64,000 nucleotides of DNA, taken from assembly GCA_003290165.1 (NCBI GenBank), contig QNQO01000524.1:310001-374000 (forward strand). The letters are read 5' to 3'. Source of the DNA: Berberis thunbergii. Lineage: Eukaryota > Streptophyta > Magnoliopsida > Ranunculales > Berberidaceae. Position numbers and translations under genes: made by a program. Position 1 is the stretch's first letter; the number at the start of each line of letters is the position of its first letter. Positions 23,601 to 35,760 of this stretch are shown piece after piece. The notes below the pieces were generated by a model. It was not told where the DNA came from and did no database searches. It saw only the letters and a program-made list of their open reading frames with translations.

Positions 23601-24542
23601 TCTGTTTTGATAATTAAAAAAGTTAGGGGCGGCCATTTCGATGGTCACCTCACCATAGTTAAGTTAATGGATTGATTTGGTGATTTGGTTCAATCTTACG
23701 TTATGATTTTTGGTTGGTACAACTAATCTGGTTTTACGATGGTCAAATAATCACTAATGTCATCATTCAATTACTTTTGTTTAATTTCTAGTTTTGAACC
23801 CGTTTGATACGTTTCAACATAATTAATTATTATCGTGTGAGTTTGACTTGACTAGGAGAGTGACTAAGGTATGTAATTAATGAAATTACACTTTGACTGT
23901 AAATTAATAATTTTGATATGTTTATAGGAGACAATCAAATCTTGTTTATTTAAGACGATAGTAATGGCTCGACCATGTAGTCATGTAGAATTCCATCTAT
24001 ATGATGCTGGTCAAAAGTAGTTCCCCATGATATGCCTAACACTTAATGTCATTAAAGTAGTTCCCTTGACTTGAATTGTGTGGACAGTATTGCAACATCA
24101 TATAGGCTAAATTATTTAATTAATTTATGATAATCTCAAACGGGATCAAAATGTTGTAAGCATTCCGGTAATTACATATAATTTGTGTTATCATAACTTT
24201 GATCATGATACTCAAACTCTAAACCTGTGATTCCATCTGCCATGAACTTCTGTCGAGCTGTACTACATTAAGCTATTATCATTGATCAACCGATAACCAA
24301 GCTACTTGAAGGGAATAAATAGTACAATGAATTGATCACCAAGGGTGACAATCAACCAGAAGTAGGTCCAGTTCAAACTTATAATCCAAGGCAGCTCGAA
24401 TTAAGTCCCAAACACAAGAAGCCGAACCCATTGAATGGCGACATTTGGCTTCTTCATAACGAACTACCATCAATCTTGAATATTTGTGAACACATAATCG
24501 TGGTGCAAAAAAGTTGAGCCATTGGACGTAGTCATTTTAAGT
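23601..24542. other. AT-rich spacer
   Basis: No gene or recognisable repeat. The short ORF at 24332-24517 shows no domain. Confidence 0.4.
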
Positions 24543-24733
24543 GCAGAAATTCTAAATGGCGAGGAAACAAGCAAGTGGAGGGAGGTGGCGGGGTGGGAGC
24601 CATTCACTTTTTTTGGGATGTGTGCCTTCAATTTTTGTGCGTGCATCCCGAAGGAGGTGAACAACTCCCACCCTGCCACCTCCATTTCCTCACTCATTTC
24701 CTCGCCCATTTCCTCGCTGTGTAGAACAACTCT
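24543..24733. mobile_element. Foldback MITE of the GCGAGGAA family, copy A
   Basis: The left end AAATTCTAAATGGCGAGGAA and the right end, whose reverse complement reads GTTCTACACAGCGAGGAAAT, form inverted repeats about 20 bp long. The interior has inverted GGTGGC/GCCACC blocks. Sister copy at 48993-49187. No coding capacity. The right end has been duplicated in tandem (next entry). Confidence 0.65.
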
Positions 24734-24843
24734 TTAAAATGCATGATTAGTTGGTGGCGGGTATAATCACTCATTTCCTCGCCCATTTCCTCGCTGTGTA
24801 GAACAACTCTTTAAAATGCATGATTAGTTGGTGGCGGGTATAC
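24690..24843. repeat. Perfect 77-bp tandem duplication at a MITE end
   Basis: 24690-24766 is repeated at 24767-24843 with no difference that I can find. Each copy runs from TCACTCATTTCCTCGCCC to GGTGGCGGGTATA. The unit includes the right MITE terminus plus about 35 bp of flanking DNA. Confidence 0.9.
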
Positions 24844-25295
24844 TGGTCATAGAGCATGAAGTGACATTTATCGTGCATGTAAACTCATTAATCATCATGA
24901 ATTTGTGAGGAAACCGTGTCTGAAATAGGCATAAGTGTGACTAACGTTTCCCCTAAATTGACAGAATACAACAATGGAGATAAAATGGGGAACAATGAAT
25001 GTTCTGGGCCTAGTTAGTTTAGTTGTGCTTTCTTAAATCGAACGCGTCTCATGGAATGAGTTTTCAGACATCTCTGTGCGTGAGAATACAGATTTTTCGT
25101 TCACATGAGAAGGTGCCTAGCAAGGCCAAATACGTTTGCCATGTTTGCACAGGGCCTATTCTTTGAATTTTAAAGGGGCAATTGGGTTTCAAGTGCCTAA
25201 AGCCAGTTTTTTCACATGGGTTCCTTGAGATACTTGAACTATGCTTTAAATTTTGCAAGGTCAATTTCTTAATATTCAAATCATTTCATGAAAAT
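24844..25295. repeat. Left half of a split tandem repeat flanking copia copy 2
   Basis: Block A at about 25107-25210 (AAGGTGCCTAGCAAGG, CAGGGCCTATTCTTT, AAGGGGCAATTGG) and block B at about 25245-25295 (TTTTGCAAGGTCAATTTC, TCATTTCATGAAAAT) recur beyond the retrotransposon as B' (about 31270-31314) and A' (about 31318-31440). Ignoring the retrotransposon, the period would be about 300 bp. No gene is visible. Confidence 0.55.
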
Positions 25296-25995
25296 TGTTG
25301 TAAATGTAAATCAAAAGATAGGAAGGAAGTTACCAAATGTTTTTGGGTTGAGTTGCGGATTAGGTCGTTCTCTTTAAGACATTTTGTGGCTCTCTCCAAA
25401 ATTGTTCAAGCAGTCTGGTAGTCTCGCCGTCCTCAGGATAAAACAACTCAGAATCTTATCCCTCTTGTTCAAACAAATGCACTGTTGATGAACGGAATAC
25501 TATCCACCCTTAATCTCTTGTTTGCTCAGAATCACCAATACAATGTATAAAATTAAAATGAAAAGAAAAACTCTGAAATACGAAGAGAAATAGTTCCTTT
25601 CAAACAGAACTGTGGAAATTTCTTTGAAAGAGTTTGATATGAACATAACTGCAGAACTTAGAACCTTCTCTGATTGAAATACTAAACGAAAAAATGTTTT
25701 GTTTTGTTTTTTTCTTGTGTTTGAAGCTCTGAGTTTGTGTTTGTATTTATAGGGAGAGATACAAAATCCCGACTAGATGCATTGACAAAAAATCGCGTGG
25801 AAAACGTGTGTGAGAGGCTATTGCGGCGCAACGTATGGCGTGGAAACCGTGTGAGAGAGGACAGGGTCAGCCCTCTAACTCAGTCTCCCTTCTTTGTAGC
25901 AATATACAAAAAATATTTTCATTTAAATAAATTTTCAGTAAAAAGAATGTGTTGATCTCTAAATGACCTGACCAGACCAATCGGACGGCGGCGGC
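25296..25995 (-). repeat. 3' LTR of copia copy 2, U3-truncated
   Basis: Begins (plus strand) TGTTGTAAATGTAAATC like its partner, and matches it up to about 25970. The sequence then turns into a GCGGCGGCGGCGCGCTCGCG patch and joins internal retrotransposon sequence directly, so the outer U3 part and the polypurine tract are missing. Confidence 0.75.
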
Positions 25996-26510
25996 GGCGC
26001 GCTCGCGATCTAAAAAAATATAAGATTGTGCATAAACAAAAGTGTCTTTCGACTTGAACTCTTGCGCAGTGTTCATGCTTTAGATTATACTAGAGTAACT
26101 CGTAGTTTTGAACTCTATCTCTAACAAACATTACACGCACAACTTTACCAGGGTGAAGTTTAAAAAGCCGGTGCCTTACGGCCATGCACGTATATCCCAG
26201 TATAGTGAAGGCTCTAGGAATTTTGCCCACAAATTTCATAGGAAGCGGCCAAACTTTCACAATAACTTAGGTGAGTCTATCAAGAGTACTCCTGTAGCTA
26301 GGTACTCCACTCCACATAGAGTATAGATCTCATTAAGAGTTTTTTAACTCATCCTACTATCGCTTCAGGAACTCATGCTTTAATCTAGGAATGAGATTGT
26401 TATTCTGTCAGGATGATTCACTTCATATCATTCACGACTTGTTATTACCCATTGAACCTATTTCTTGGGATCTCCAGTCTATAGGTTGGGTTACCGTCAT
26501 GAATAACTCA

Positions 26511-27866
26511 TCAATCTAAGGGCATTAGTCTCATTCCTTTCGAGGTTTTGAAAACTTTCTCTCTAGCTAATCCTTTCGTCAAATGATCAGCCAAGTTATC
26601 ATTAGTTCGTACATGATCCACTCTTACAGCACTTGTAGACATAAACTTTCTAACTGTACTATGCTTACGACGTATTCGTCGTCTTTTACCGTTATAATAA
26701 TGGTTCTGTATTTTTGCAATAGTCGCGGTAGTATCGCAATGGATCAAGACAGCTGGAATCGGTCTTTCCCATAAATGGATCTCTGCTAGCATGTTTCTTA
26801 GCCATCCTGCTTCTTTACTAGCCGTGGCTAGTGCTATCATCTTTGACTCCATCGTGGGCTGTGCCAGAATGGTCTGTTTTTTTGATTTCCAAGAAACAAC
26901 TCCATCAGCTATACTGAAAATATAGCCACTGGTGGCTTTGGAGTCATCTGAGAGGGTGTTTCAATCAGCATCGCTATATCCTTCAAGGACAGCGGAAAAC
27001 TTCTAATAATGTAATCCGAGGTTCTTAGTCCTCTTCAGGTACCTCATGACCCTTTCAATTGCATGTCAATGTTGTATACTAGGTCTACTAGTAAATCTGC
27101 ATAATAATCTCACGACATAAGTTATGTCGGGTCTAGTGATATTAGTAGCATATCTAAGACTACCAATGATGCTCGCATACTCAGATTGTCTAACACTGTT
27201 ACCGGTGTTCTTGAACAACTTTACACTAGGATCATAAGGAGTACATGCAGCTTTACAGTCAGAGTAATTATATTTATTTAGGATCTTCTCTATATAGTGT
27301 GATTGATTCAAAGAAATTTCCTTTTCAGACCTAGTAATCTTGATACCAAGGATTATACTTGCTTCTCCAAGGTTTTTCATATCAAAGTTCGCACATAGTA
27401 AAACTTTCACTTTATTCACGGCATGGATATTAGAACCAAAGATAAGCAAATCATCCACATATAGACATATAATAGTGCAAATGTCATTTTCAGATTTATA
27501 ATAAATGCATTTGTCACTTTCGTTCACTTTAAAGTCATGTGTGATAACAAGATTATCAAAATTTTAATGCCATTGTTTTGGAGCTGGAGCTTGTTTCAAA
27601 CCATAAAGTAATTTCTCAAGTTTGCAAACTTTATGTTCTTGCCCCGGAATAACAAAACCTTCAGGTTGGTCCATGTAAATTTCTTCTTCCAAATTGCCAT
27701 TAAGAAACGCAATCTTAACGTCCATTTGGTGCAATACTAGATTATGTATTGCAGCAAGAGAAATTAACACTTGAATAGATGTAATCCTGGTAACAGGAGA
27801 ATATGTGTTAAAGAAGTCAACATTTTCTCTCTGTCTAAACTTTTCAACATTACCATCGGGTTTCAA
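26511..27866 (-). pseudogene. copia reverse transcriptase and RNase H remnant, copy 2
   Basis: Minus-strand fragments: RT N-terminal part (27564-27866, [20 protein letters not shown]), RT core with CLYVDDLLIFGSN (27066-27527, YVDD intact) through RYATNITRPDI, and RNase H end (26511-26852, [18 protein letters not shown] and ADHLTKGL). A frame break separates each part. It supplies the RNase H portion that copy 1 lacks. Confidence 0.85.
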
Positions 27867-27929
27867 TTTTTTCTTAAATACCCATTTACATCCTATTGTC
27901 TTGCAACCTGGTGGCAGATCAACTAAATG

Positions 27930-29473
27930 TCAGGTTCTATTAGACTCAAGATAGTCAATTTCATCATCAATAGCCTCTTCCCAAAAATTGGCATCTATAG
28001 AGGATAAGGCTTCTTGAAAACTAAGGGGATCCTCCTCGAGTGTAAAGATATAGTAATCGGGGCCATAGGTTTTAGAAGTTCGTTTCTGTTTACTTCTCCT
28101 AGGCTCAGATTCTGTAGCTTTATCGATTTCATTCATCCTGATCAAAGGCACGTTATTTGAGGATGTACCCCCACTATTCCTCGAAATAAAAGGAAATTTA
28201 TCTTCATAGAAATCAACGTCGTTTGATTTTATAATAACGTGATCTTTAAGATTATAGAATCTATAAGCTTTGTTGTTTATGGCATATCCAATGAATACAC
28301 ATTCATATGCCCTACTGGCAAGTTTATTCCTTTTAGGATCAGAAATTCTAACATAAGCTAAACAACCCAAAGTTTTCAAATATGACAAGTTTGGTTGTCT
28401 ATTTTTCAAAATCTCATAAGGAGATGTTTTACTTTTCGATTTGGGGACTCTATTTAGCATGTAACAGAACGTCAAAATAATTTCTCCCCACCAGTGTGAT
28501 GCAGCACCGGAGTTAAGTAGAATGACAACTACTAACTCAGTGAGATTTCTATTTTTCCTTTCAGCTTTGCCATTCATCTCAGGAGAATTTCATGAATAAT
28601 TTCTTGAGAATTATAAAACTCTATGAAAGTATTGCTATCATATTCAGTGCCTCTATCACTCCTAAGTCTCTTTATCTTTTTATTATATTGATTTTCAACT
28701 TCGGTTAAAAATAATTTAAATATGTCAAAAGCTTCACTCTTATTTTTCATTAAGTTGACGAAGGTATAATCAAAACAATCATCAATAAACGTAATAAAAT
28801 AACGTTTTCCATTTCTAGTCAAAACACCATCAAGTTCACATATATCTGAGTGTATTAAATCTAAGGGTTCAGATTCTCTAACAACATATTTATGTGGTGT
28901 TTTGGTTATCTTAGCTTGGCTACAATAGTTGCACTTTTCAAAATCATTTAAGGACAATTTTGGAATTAGTCCTAAGTTACTCATGTTTTTAATAATACGT
29001 TTATTAACATGACAGAGTCTAGCATGCCAAATATTAAAAGTACACAACATGTAAGCAGAACTATAAAAAAATTAGCATCAACATTTAACTTAAACATTCC
29101 ATCAGTGACATACCCTTTCCCCAGAAATACATTATTCTTCGTGATAGTATACAAATCTGCCCCTATAATTTGAGTAAACCCAGCCTTGTTCAGAAGGTAA
29201 CCAGAAACTAAGTTCTTCCTCATCTCTGAAATGTAGAACATCCTTCATGATAACAGTCTTTCCAGAGGAAAACTTCAGTTCTACTACTCCAGTTCCAGCA
29301 ACGATAGTGGAGTGGGAATCACCCAACAACACTTTCTTGTCCTCAGCTTCAGAATATGACTTGAACATTTCTCGATCATAGCAGACATGTCGAGAAGCAC
29401 CAGTGTCAGCCCACCATCGCTCGGATCCACCAACAAAGTTGATCTCAGAGATCATGGCAATAAGTTTGTCCAT
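27930..29473 (-). pseudogene. copia protease and integrase remnant, copy 2
   Basis: Minus strand, in order: protease with ADTGASRHVC (29132-29473), gag-pre-integrase (LCHVNKRIIKNMSNLG), integrase core (HSDICELDG, FITFIDDCFDYTF) in 28574-29050, and integrase C-terminal region (27930-28577). The frames overlap with shifts at each junction. Confidence 0.85.
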
Positions 29474-29480
29474 TCTGATT

Positions 29481-30240
29481 TCACGGAAGATTCTGATTCT
29501 GATGGTTGCGGGTCTGGTTGTTCCTGTTCTGATGGTTCCGATTCTGATTGTTTCGATTTTTATTGTGACTCTGATTTTTCATAGTCTTTCCACTGGGTTT
29601 CAGAGCCACATGGGTAGATTTTTTCGGGTTTGAAATAATCAGAACTTCATCTTTCTGATCTTGTTTTCGGGTTTCCTCCTCAATTCGAAGTCGGGTAATC
29701 AGACTTTCTAGGGAAAACTTTTTGGTTTTATGCTTAAGAACATTCTTAAAATCTTTCAAGCTAAGGGGCAATTTGTCTATCACAACAACTACTTGAAATT
29801 GCTCATCTAAGATCATTCCCTCGGATATAATTTCATGAGCAATTTTTTGAAGCTCGTGTGATTGAGTTTCCACAGACTTATCATCAGTCATTTGGAATTT
29901 CAGATAACGACTAACAACATATTTCTTTGTGCCAGCCTCCTCAGTGTGATATTTTTCTAATGGCTTCCCAAATATCTTTAGCAGTTTTTTCAGAATAATA
30001 ATAATCATATAGTTCATCAGAAAGACCATTCAAGATAAAATTTTTGCACAAAAAATCATCTTCAATCCAACGATCTAATTCTTTAGTGTGGATTTCATCA
30101 GGTTCAGTAGGCAATTCTTGTTTTTTAGTATTACAAATATAAGTGACCTTTTGTGTCGTTAGGAAAAAACATATTTTGTCTATATCTTTTAAAATGTTGG
30201 CCCTCAAAGCGAAATGGCATGTTAGGGTCTTTTGCAGCAA
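29481..30240 (-). pseudogene. copia gag remnant, copy 2
   Basis: Minus-strand gag core in two frames: 29941-30240 (LDRWIEDDFLCKNFILNGLS) and 29481-30029 (RYLKFQMTDDKSVETQSHEL, SLESLITRLRIEEE), ending in an Asn/Gln/Arg repeat tract. The zinc knuckle seen in copy 1 is not present here, so part of the gag 3' end has been lost. Confidence 0.8.
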
Positions 30241-30284
30241 GTTCAGTAATTGTAGTCATAACAGAAATAATCACGTCTTAAAAT

Positions 30285-31200
30285 TGTTGTAAATGTAAAT
30301 CAAAAGATAGGAACGAAGTAACCAAATGTTCTAAAGTTAAGTCGCGGACTAGGTCGTTCTCTTTAAGACGTTTCGCGGCTCTACCCAAAATTGTGCAAGC
30401 AGTCCGGTAGCCCTGTTGTCCCCAGGATAAAACAGCCCTGAATCTTATCTGTCACGTTCAAACAAATGCACTGTTGATGAACAGAATACTATCCACCCTT
30501 AATCTCTTGTTTGCTCGGAATCACCAATACAATGTATAAAATTCAAACGAAAAGGAAAACCCTGAAATACGAAGAGAAAGAGTTTATTTCAAACAGAACT
30601 GTGGAAATTTCTTTGAAAGAGTTTCATATGAACAGAACTGCAGAACTTAGAACCTTCTCTGATTGAAATACTAAACGAAAAAATGTTTTGTTTTTTTCTT
30701 GTGTTTAAAGCTATGAGTTTGTATTTGTATTTGTATTTATAGGGAGAAAACACATTTGTTGAGATATAAAATCCCGGCTAGATGCATTGACAAAAAATAG
30801 CGTGGAAAACGTGTGTGAGAGGCTACTGCAGCGCAACGTATGGCGTGGAGAACGTGTGAGGGATGACAGGGTTAGCCCTCTGACTCAGTCTCCCTTTACT
30901 GCAGCAATATTCAAAAAATATTTTCATTTAAATAAATTTTCAGTAAAAAGAATGGGTTGATCTCTAAATGACCTAACTGGCCGGCGACAGTGGCGCACTC
31001 AAGAGTCTATCTATCCCCTCCCCTCCTCACAAAAGTGTGGTACCCCAAGGGGTCCAAACCCAAATCCAAACACTCTCCTTTTAAACTCCTCCACAATGAG
31101 TTGTATAGAAGACGTGAGGCTAAAAATAGAGAGAGATCCAGATATCAAAACCAGGTTCACACCCATTTTCTTTTATTTTTAAAAATCCATATTTCCAACA
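30285..31200 (-). repeat. 5' LTR of copia copy 2
   Basis: 916 bp. On the plus strand it starts TGTTGTAAATG and ends TTTCCAACA. It shares with the copy 1 LTR a block around the palindromic CCCCAAGGGG. A TATTTATAGGGAG block near 30734 (minus-strand TATAAATA) is the likely promoter. Confidence 0.88.
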
Positions 31201-31641
31201 AAAACTAAAGTCATGTTCGTATTGTTCGAGTCTAAACTCATATAGCGAGGTCTCAAAAGTCAAAATGGTTTGAAAATTTGCAAGGACTTCAATATCTAAA
31301 TCACTTTCATGAAAACTTAAGGTGCGCCCAAGCAAGGCTACAAACACGTTATCCTTATTTCTGCAGGGCATATTCTTTTAACTATAGAAGGGGCATTGGA
31401 CTTTAAGTCCCTAAAACTAATTTTCTCATGTTATAGATCACGTATATACATGACTAAAATGTTTATTTTTGGGTATTTTTTTTCACCCCATGTTTACTAG
31501 AACCACTTCAAAAAAAAAGATAAGGACACTTCTATCTTATTTTAGAAGTATCTTATTTTATTTTATAAAAACACCACGCACTAACTCTTATAACTAAAAA
31601 ATCTCAACAAACCAAACACCCATATATTTCAAAAAAGGGAA
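31201..31641. other. Spacer with right half of the split tandem repeat
   Basis: Contains blocks B' (about 31270-31314) and A' (about 31318-31440) matching the sequence left of copia copy 2. The remainder is AT-rich with no gene. Confidence 0.5.
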
Positions 31642-32454
31642 TAGGGATGGCAGTGGGGCGGATTTTCACGGATATTCGCCCCACTCGCTCTGTTTGAGGC
31701 GGATACGAATTTCAAATTTGTATCCGTTTATTAATCGGGGCGGATACAGATTTGGCCATATCCGCCCCACGGATATCCGTTTATTCGATAAAATTACAAA
31801 AATACCCTTCCCCTATACAAAGAAATTAAACCCTTATCTGTCACTCCATCTCACATTCTCCCCCTCCCCTTACCCCACTCTCGTCTCCAGTCTCTCTCAA
31901 AGCAGTGAAGGTCCCTTCGACCCTTCTTCTCTCTCAAAACAGCGAAGGCCGCTGCGAAGGGTCCCTTCTTCTCTCTCAAAACAGCAAAGGCAAGGTCGTG
32001 AAGGGTGGTGGAGGCCGATCCTCCCTTCTCTCTCAAAACAGTGAAGGTCGCGAAGGCGAAGGGTGATCTCAGATGAGTTAGATCTAAAATCAAGATCTCA
32101 AATTTGAAATCAAGATCAAGATCTCATATCTGAAATTAAGATATCAGATCTGAGATCGAATTTTTTTTTTTTAGATCAAGATATCAGATCTATCAGAGAT
32201 CGAATTTTTATTTTTTTTGTTAATTTTGTTATAATTTTCGTATGGATTCTTTGTAATTTTTGTATATTTGTAATTTTTGTTGTAATTTCTGTAGTTAGAT
32301 GGATAACAATAAACGGATTGGCGAGGCAGGGCAAATATCCGTCAATCCGCACGGGGCGGTTACGATTTTTAATAAAAATTTCAAACGGATTAGTGGGGCG
32401 GATCGGGGATAAATTTGCTCAAATCCTCTCTAATCTGCCCCGTTGTCATCCCTA
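31642..32454. mobile_element. hAT-like non-autonomous element (GGGATGGCA ends), 813 bp
   Basis: Ends TAGGGATGGCAGTGGGGCGG and, inverted, CCCCGTTGTCATCCCTA. Subterminal GGGGCGGATA and TATCCGCCCCAC motifs occur in both orientations. The flanking 8-mers (AAAGGGAA and ATAGGAAC) match poorly, so a target duplication is not proven. The interior holds a CT-rich segment with four copies of a CTCTCTCAAAACAGYGAAGG unit (31890-32050) and an AGATCT-rich patch. No transposase. Confidence 0.65.
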
Positions 32455-33213
32455 ATAGGAACATGAGCAACCCTATAACTATGCTTCAATGTAGAGTTTT
32501 AACTATTAACTAATATTTCCTTTACCCTTATCTATGACTTTATATTCTTGTATTGCTTATGATTATTTTTTATTTGGTTGCGATCGACATGCATGTATTA
32601 TATACACTTTTTTTTTGAAAATTACCGTCTTGATGAAATGACTAACTTGTTAATTCGTTATTGCCAAAATGACTATCCCTGCTCATTTTCTTATCATTGA
32701 AATGACTAGCAATGATATTTTTTTTTTTGATGAAGTGACTAAACTTAGTTAATTTGGGATTGTTGAAAAGACTAACCTTAGTCATTTTTTTTATGCTTGA
32801 AACGGCCAACCTGAGTCATTAGAGATGGGGGAGGGGGACAAATTAGATATCGTTGGAGTTGGAAATGGAAGAGAGCAAGAGTTGTAGAATCCTAAATCAT
32901 TGGAGATGATGGAGAGCGTTGTGAGGAGCGATCGTGAGAAGTTTTTAGGTTTTTGGAAGTTGTTGAATTGACGGTTTATTTTAGTTGAGAGTAGGGTTTA
33001 GGTCAATGAAAAGATGAATCTTTAACTTTACTTTAGGGTGTTGTTTGGATGATTTTATAAACACAAACCCAAAATGATTTTTTTTAGTAACTTGGTTATT
33101 TTAGTAAAACATGGGATGAAAAAAAAACCTTGTCATTTTGTTTAGGGCTTTAAGCTTCATTTAAGTTGAAAAAGGAATTGTGTTGGTCAACATAAAAAAT
33201 AAACTATTAAAAT
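32455..33213. other. Spacer with degenerate GAAATGACTAAC repeats
   Basis: The motif GATGAAATGACTAAC and variants recur about five times between 32620 and 32830, with irregular spacing. No coding potential. It may be a decayed minisatellite. Confidence 0.45.
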
Positions 33214-33865
33214 TAGGGGTGGGCACTCCATCCCGCGATCCCGATCTCGTCTTGTCCCGTCCCGATTTTTTCGAGTCTTATTAGGATTGATTAATTTCAT
33301 CCCGATCTAGAATGAGATGGGATGAGATGAAGATTTTCAATCCCACCAATCCCATCCCGTACTGATTTTGTAATATTTATTTAATAATAATTTTAATATT
33401 TATTTTATAATTGCAATTATTTGGATGCCCATATAAAGTTTGGGCGTAATATTACAGGTTGTGTTTTATTGTGTTACAAAATGAAGTTTATTATGTTATA
33501 GGTTGTGTACTATGTTTGTTATGTTTGTAAATGAAGTCATAATGAATCAATGAAGTGTGAATGAAGTCAGAATAAAGTTTATGTTACATATTGTGAATGA
33601 AGTCTATGTTTATGTTACAGATTGTGAATGAAGTTTATGTTACACATTACTGTGTTTATTATACTAGAGATTGTGTTTATTATGTTTTGTTGAAATATGT
33701 TATTATGTTACATGCTGTAATATGTTACAAATTGTGTTTATTATGTTATAAATTTTCAAAATAATCTATCAACAGATCCAGCATGCTGATCTCGTCATGT
33801 CCCAAACCCATTTGGGATGGGACGAGGTCGGGATGAGGTCTATCCCCGTCCCGTGCCCACCCCTA
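33214..33865 (-). mobile_element. hAT-like non-autonomous element, copy 3 (652 bp, inverted)
   Basis: Ends TAGGGGTGGGCA and TGCCCACCCCTA. The 8-base flanks ATTAAAAT (33206-33213) and GTTAAAAC (33866-33873) match at six positions. It is oriented opposite to the copies at 2368 and 18099. The interior from 33440 to 33770 is an irregular TTATGTTACA/GAATGAAGT repeat found in neither other copy. Confidence 0.75.
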
Positions 33866-35760
33866 GTTAAAACTACACTTGCATGCTTATGGAAACATTG
33901 CCTCTCCGAAATATACATGAAAACATGACCTAGTTGCACATGCGATGTTTTAGATACATGCAGATATTGCTAGGGAACTGTGTTTTACGTTAATTGATTT
34001 GAGTTTAATTTTAGGGAGCTTGCAAATTAATATAAAAAATGGCATGCTAAAGTTTCAATTTATTTTGACATACGCTCATTGAGATACTCATCAAACATAT
34101 AGGCCGCCCGCGTATGATCCGCGAAAGCTATCCGAATTTGCTTCGAGGTCAAGATCAGGTTATCTCCATCAACAGTTAGTTTGCTTAAAGTTGTTTGTTT
34201 CTCTTTTCGTAGTCAATATTGAGTTTAGAGTTCTTAAAAGACTTATGTGATTTGCAATCATTTAAGAAATAAAATAAGAATTTCATAAACAAACTCTATT
34301 GATAATCGGAAAAATGTAACAACAAGCACCTTGAGGCGGATACAAAAGACTGAGCACTGCAAACATCTGAATACAGTGCAAATTGAAATAAAAGACTCGC
34401 TTAGACAATTCTGCAAAGAACAGAGTCCGACGAAAACCTGCAAACCCTCCGATACAAGTAATTTGCAAGTGAGAGCAAAGATAAAAGTTGCTCGACCCCT
34501 TTTGAAGACGACAACAGAGTTAAAAGAATGGGAGATACTCGACCCCTTCCCAAGATAAAGACAGTGTAAGAGGGGATTGAAAGGACTGAGCGGTCAGACT
34601 GCTCCTTCAAATCACTCAAGGAAAATGTGTTTCTTATAGCATCGAGGACCTCATGACAAGCTGCTGATTTTCTCAAGAGACATCCCACCATCTATCCAAC
34701 CTTCTCAAAGGGTTTAGAAGAAGGCAAATGATGATGGCCACAAGCAGCGACGCAATTACGGTCCAATAATGCTTTCAAGAGATACCACTTTTCCCATATG
34801 CGATGGCAGATGTGACTAAGAGATACCACACCAGGAGACATCGCACACCGACTAACACTTCGATCAGTCATTAGTTAGAAGCGAGATTCGAGCACACGAA
34901 GACACAAGTGGTACAGTGTAACACCAACGCATCTCCCATGGTAGAAAATGCGCACTACTTCTCCGTGATATGAGAAGAGATTATGAGACCTCAGCGGATT
35001 AACTACGTGCCACCCACAACAGGTGACCACGCATAACAACAACTATCACCATGCCTAATCTAAGTAAACATCAAAACTTTCGAAAACTCCAGTGATGGAG
35101 ATCCAACTTTGGCCTTTGGAAAACTCAAAGCATTTCCCTTAGCCTTTGGAAAATTCAAAGCATTTTCTCCAGACAAGAACATTACAAGAAATAAACTCAG
35201 CAAAAGATGGTGCCTACAACGATTGGAAAACACCATTAAATAGACATAGTGGTTCACCAAACGGACACTCAAGCATTAACTGTCAAGCATTGAATGTCGT
35301 ATGGGAAAATGGAAGACGACGGTTCCCAAAGAAACTGCGCATATCTCGTCAATCAATTAATGGCGCTGCACGCAACCCCATCAATTGAGGGGAAATAACC
35401 GATATACTCAAACGTCACATATCCTACACCATACACGTATCACCACACGATCTATGCCGTACATGTAATGCACCACGCGGGAAACCCTAGCCCTTCCTCT
35501 ACGAGCCCATGGGTTCAGCCTGTTATCCTAACAACACCTTGTTGCATGCTTGACACAAACATTTGAGAATCTTAGTCAACTTTGATGTACGGACTTTACC
35601 ACTCGCCGAGTTAAGGTAACTTCGTCCACACCCTGAACCACTAGGTTCACACGCCTCTCAGCGGGCGGAACCTCTGGTCAAATCAGGCAAGCTCAGTCAA
35701 CCAACACTGATGACGATAGCTTCTAGTTCATCCTAACACCTAGTCTTCTTAGTGCAAACA
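33866..35760. other. Gene-free stretch
   Basis: Many short ORFs overlap on both strands, none with a recognisable domain. A near-duplicate phrase (CTTTGGAAAAYTCAAAGCATTT) occurs at about 35113 and 35143. The base composition is less AT-rich than elsewhere and resembles untranslated regions of LTR retrotransposons, but I cannot assign it. Confidence 0.35.

Larger units (their letters stand above)
25296..31200 (-). mobile_element. Ty1/copia LTR retrotransposon, copy 2 (minus strand, dead)
   Basis: Same family as the element at 6188-11800: the inner proteins are highly similar and the LTRs share ends and internal blocks. Read on the minus strand, the 5' LTR is 30285-31200 and the 3' LTR is 25296 to about 25995, truncated by about 200 bp at its U3 end. 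Flanking pentamers are AAAAT (25291-25295) and AAAAC (31201-31205), a likely target duplication with one change. Unlike copy 1, this element keeps its RNase H region. All ORFs are broken. Confidence 0.92.

Noticed and set aside
26108..26326. 72-codon plus-strand ORF
   Set aside because: Antisense shadow of the 3' internal region of copia copy 2.
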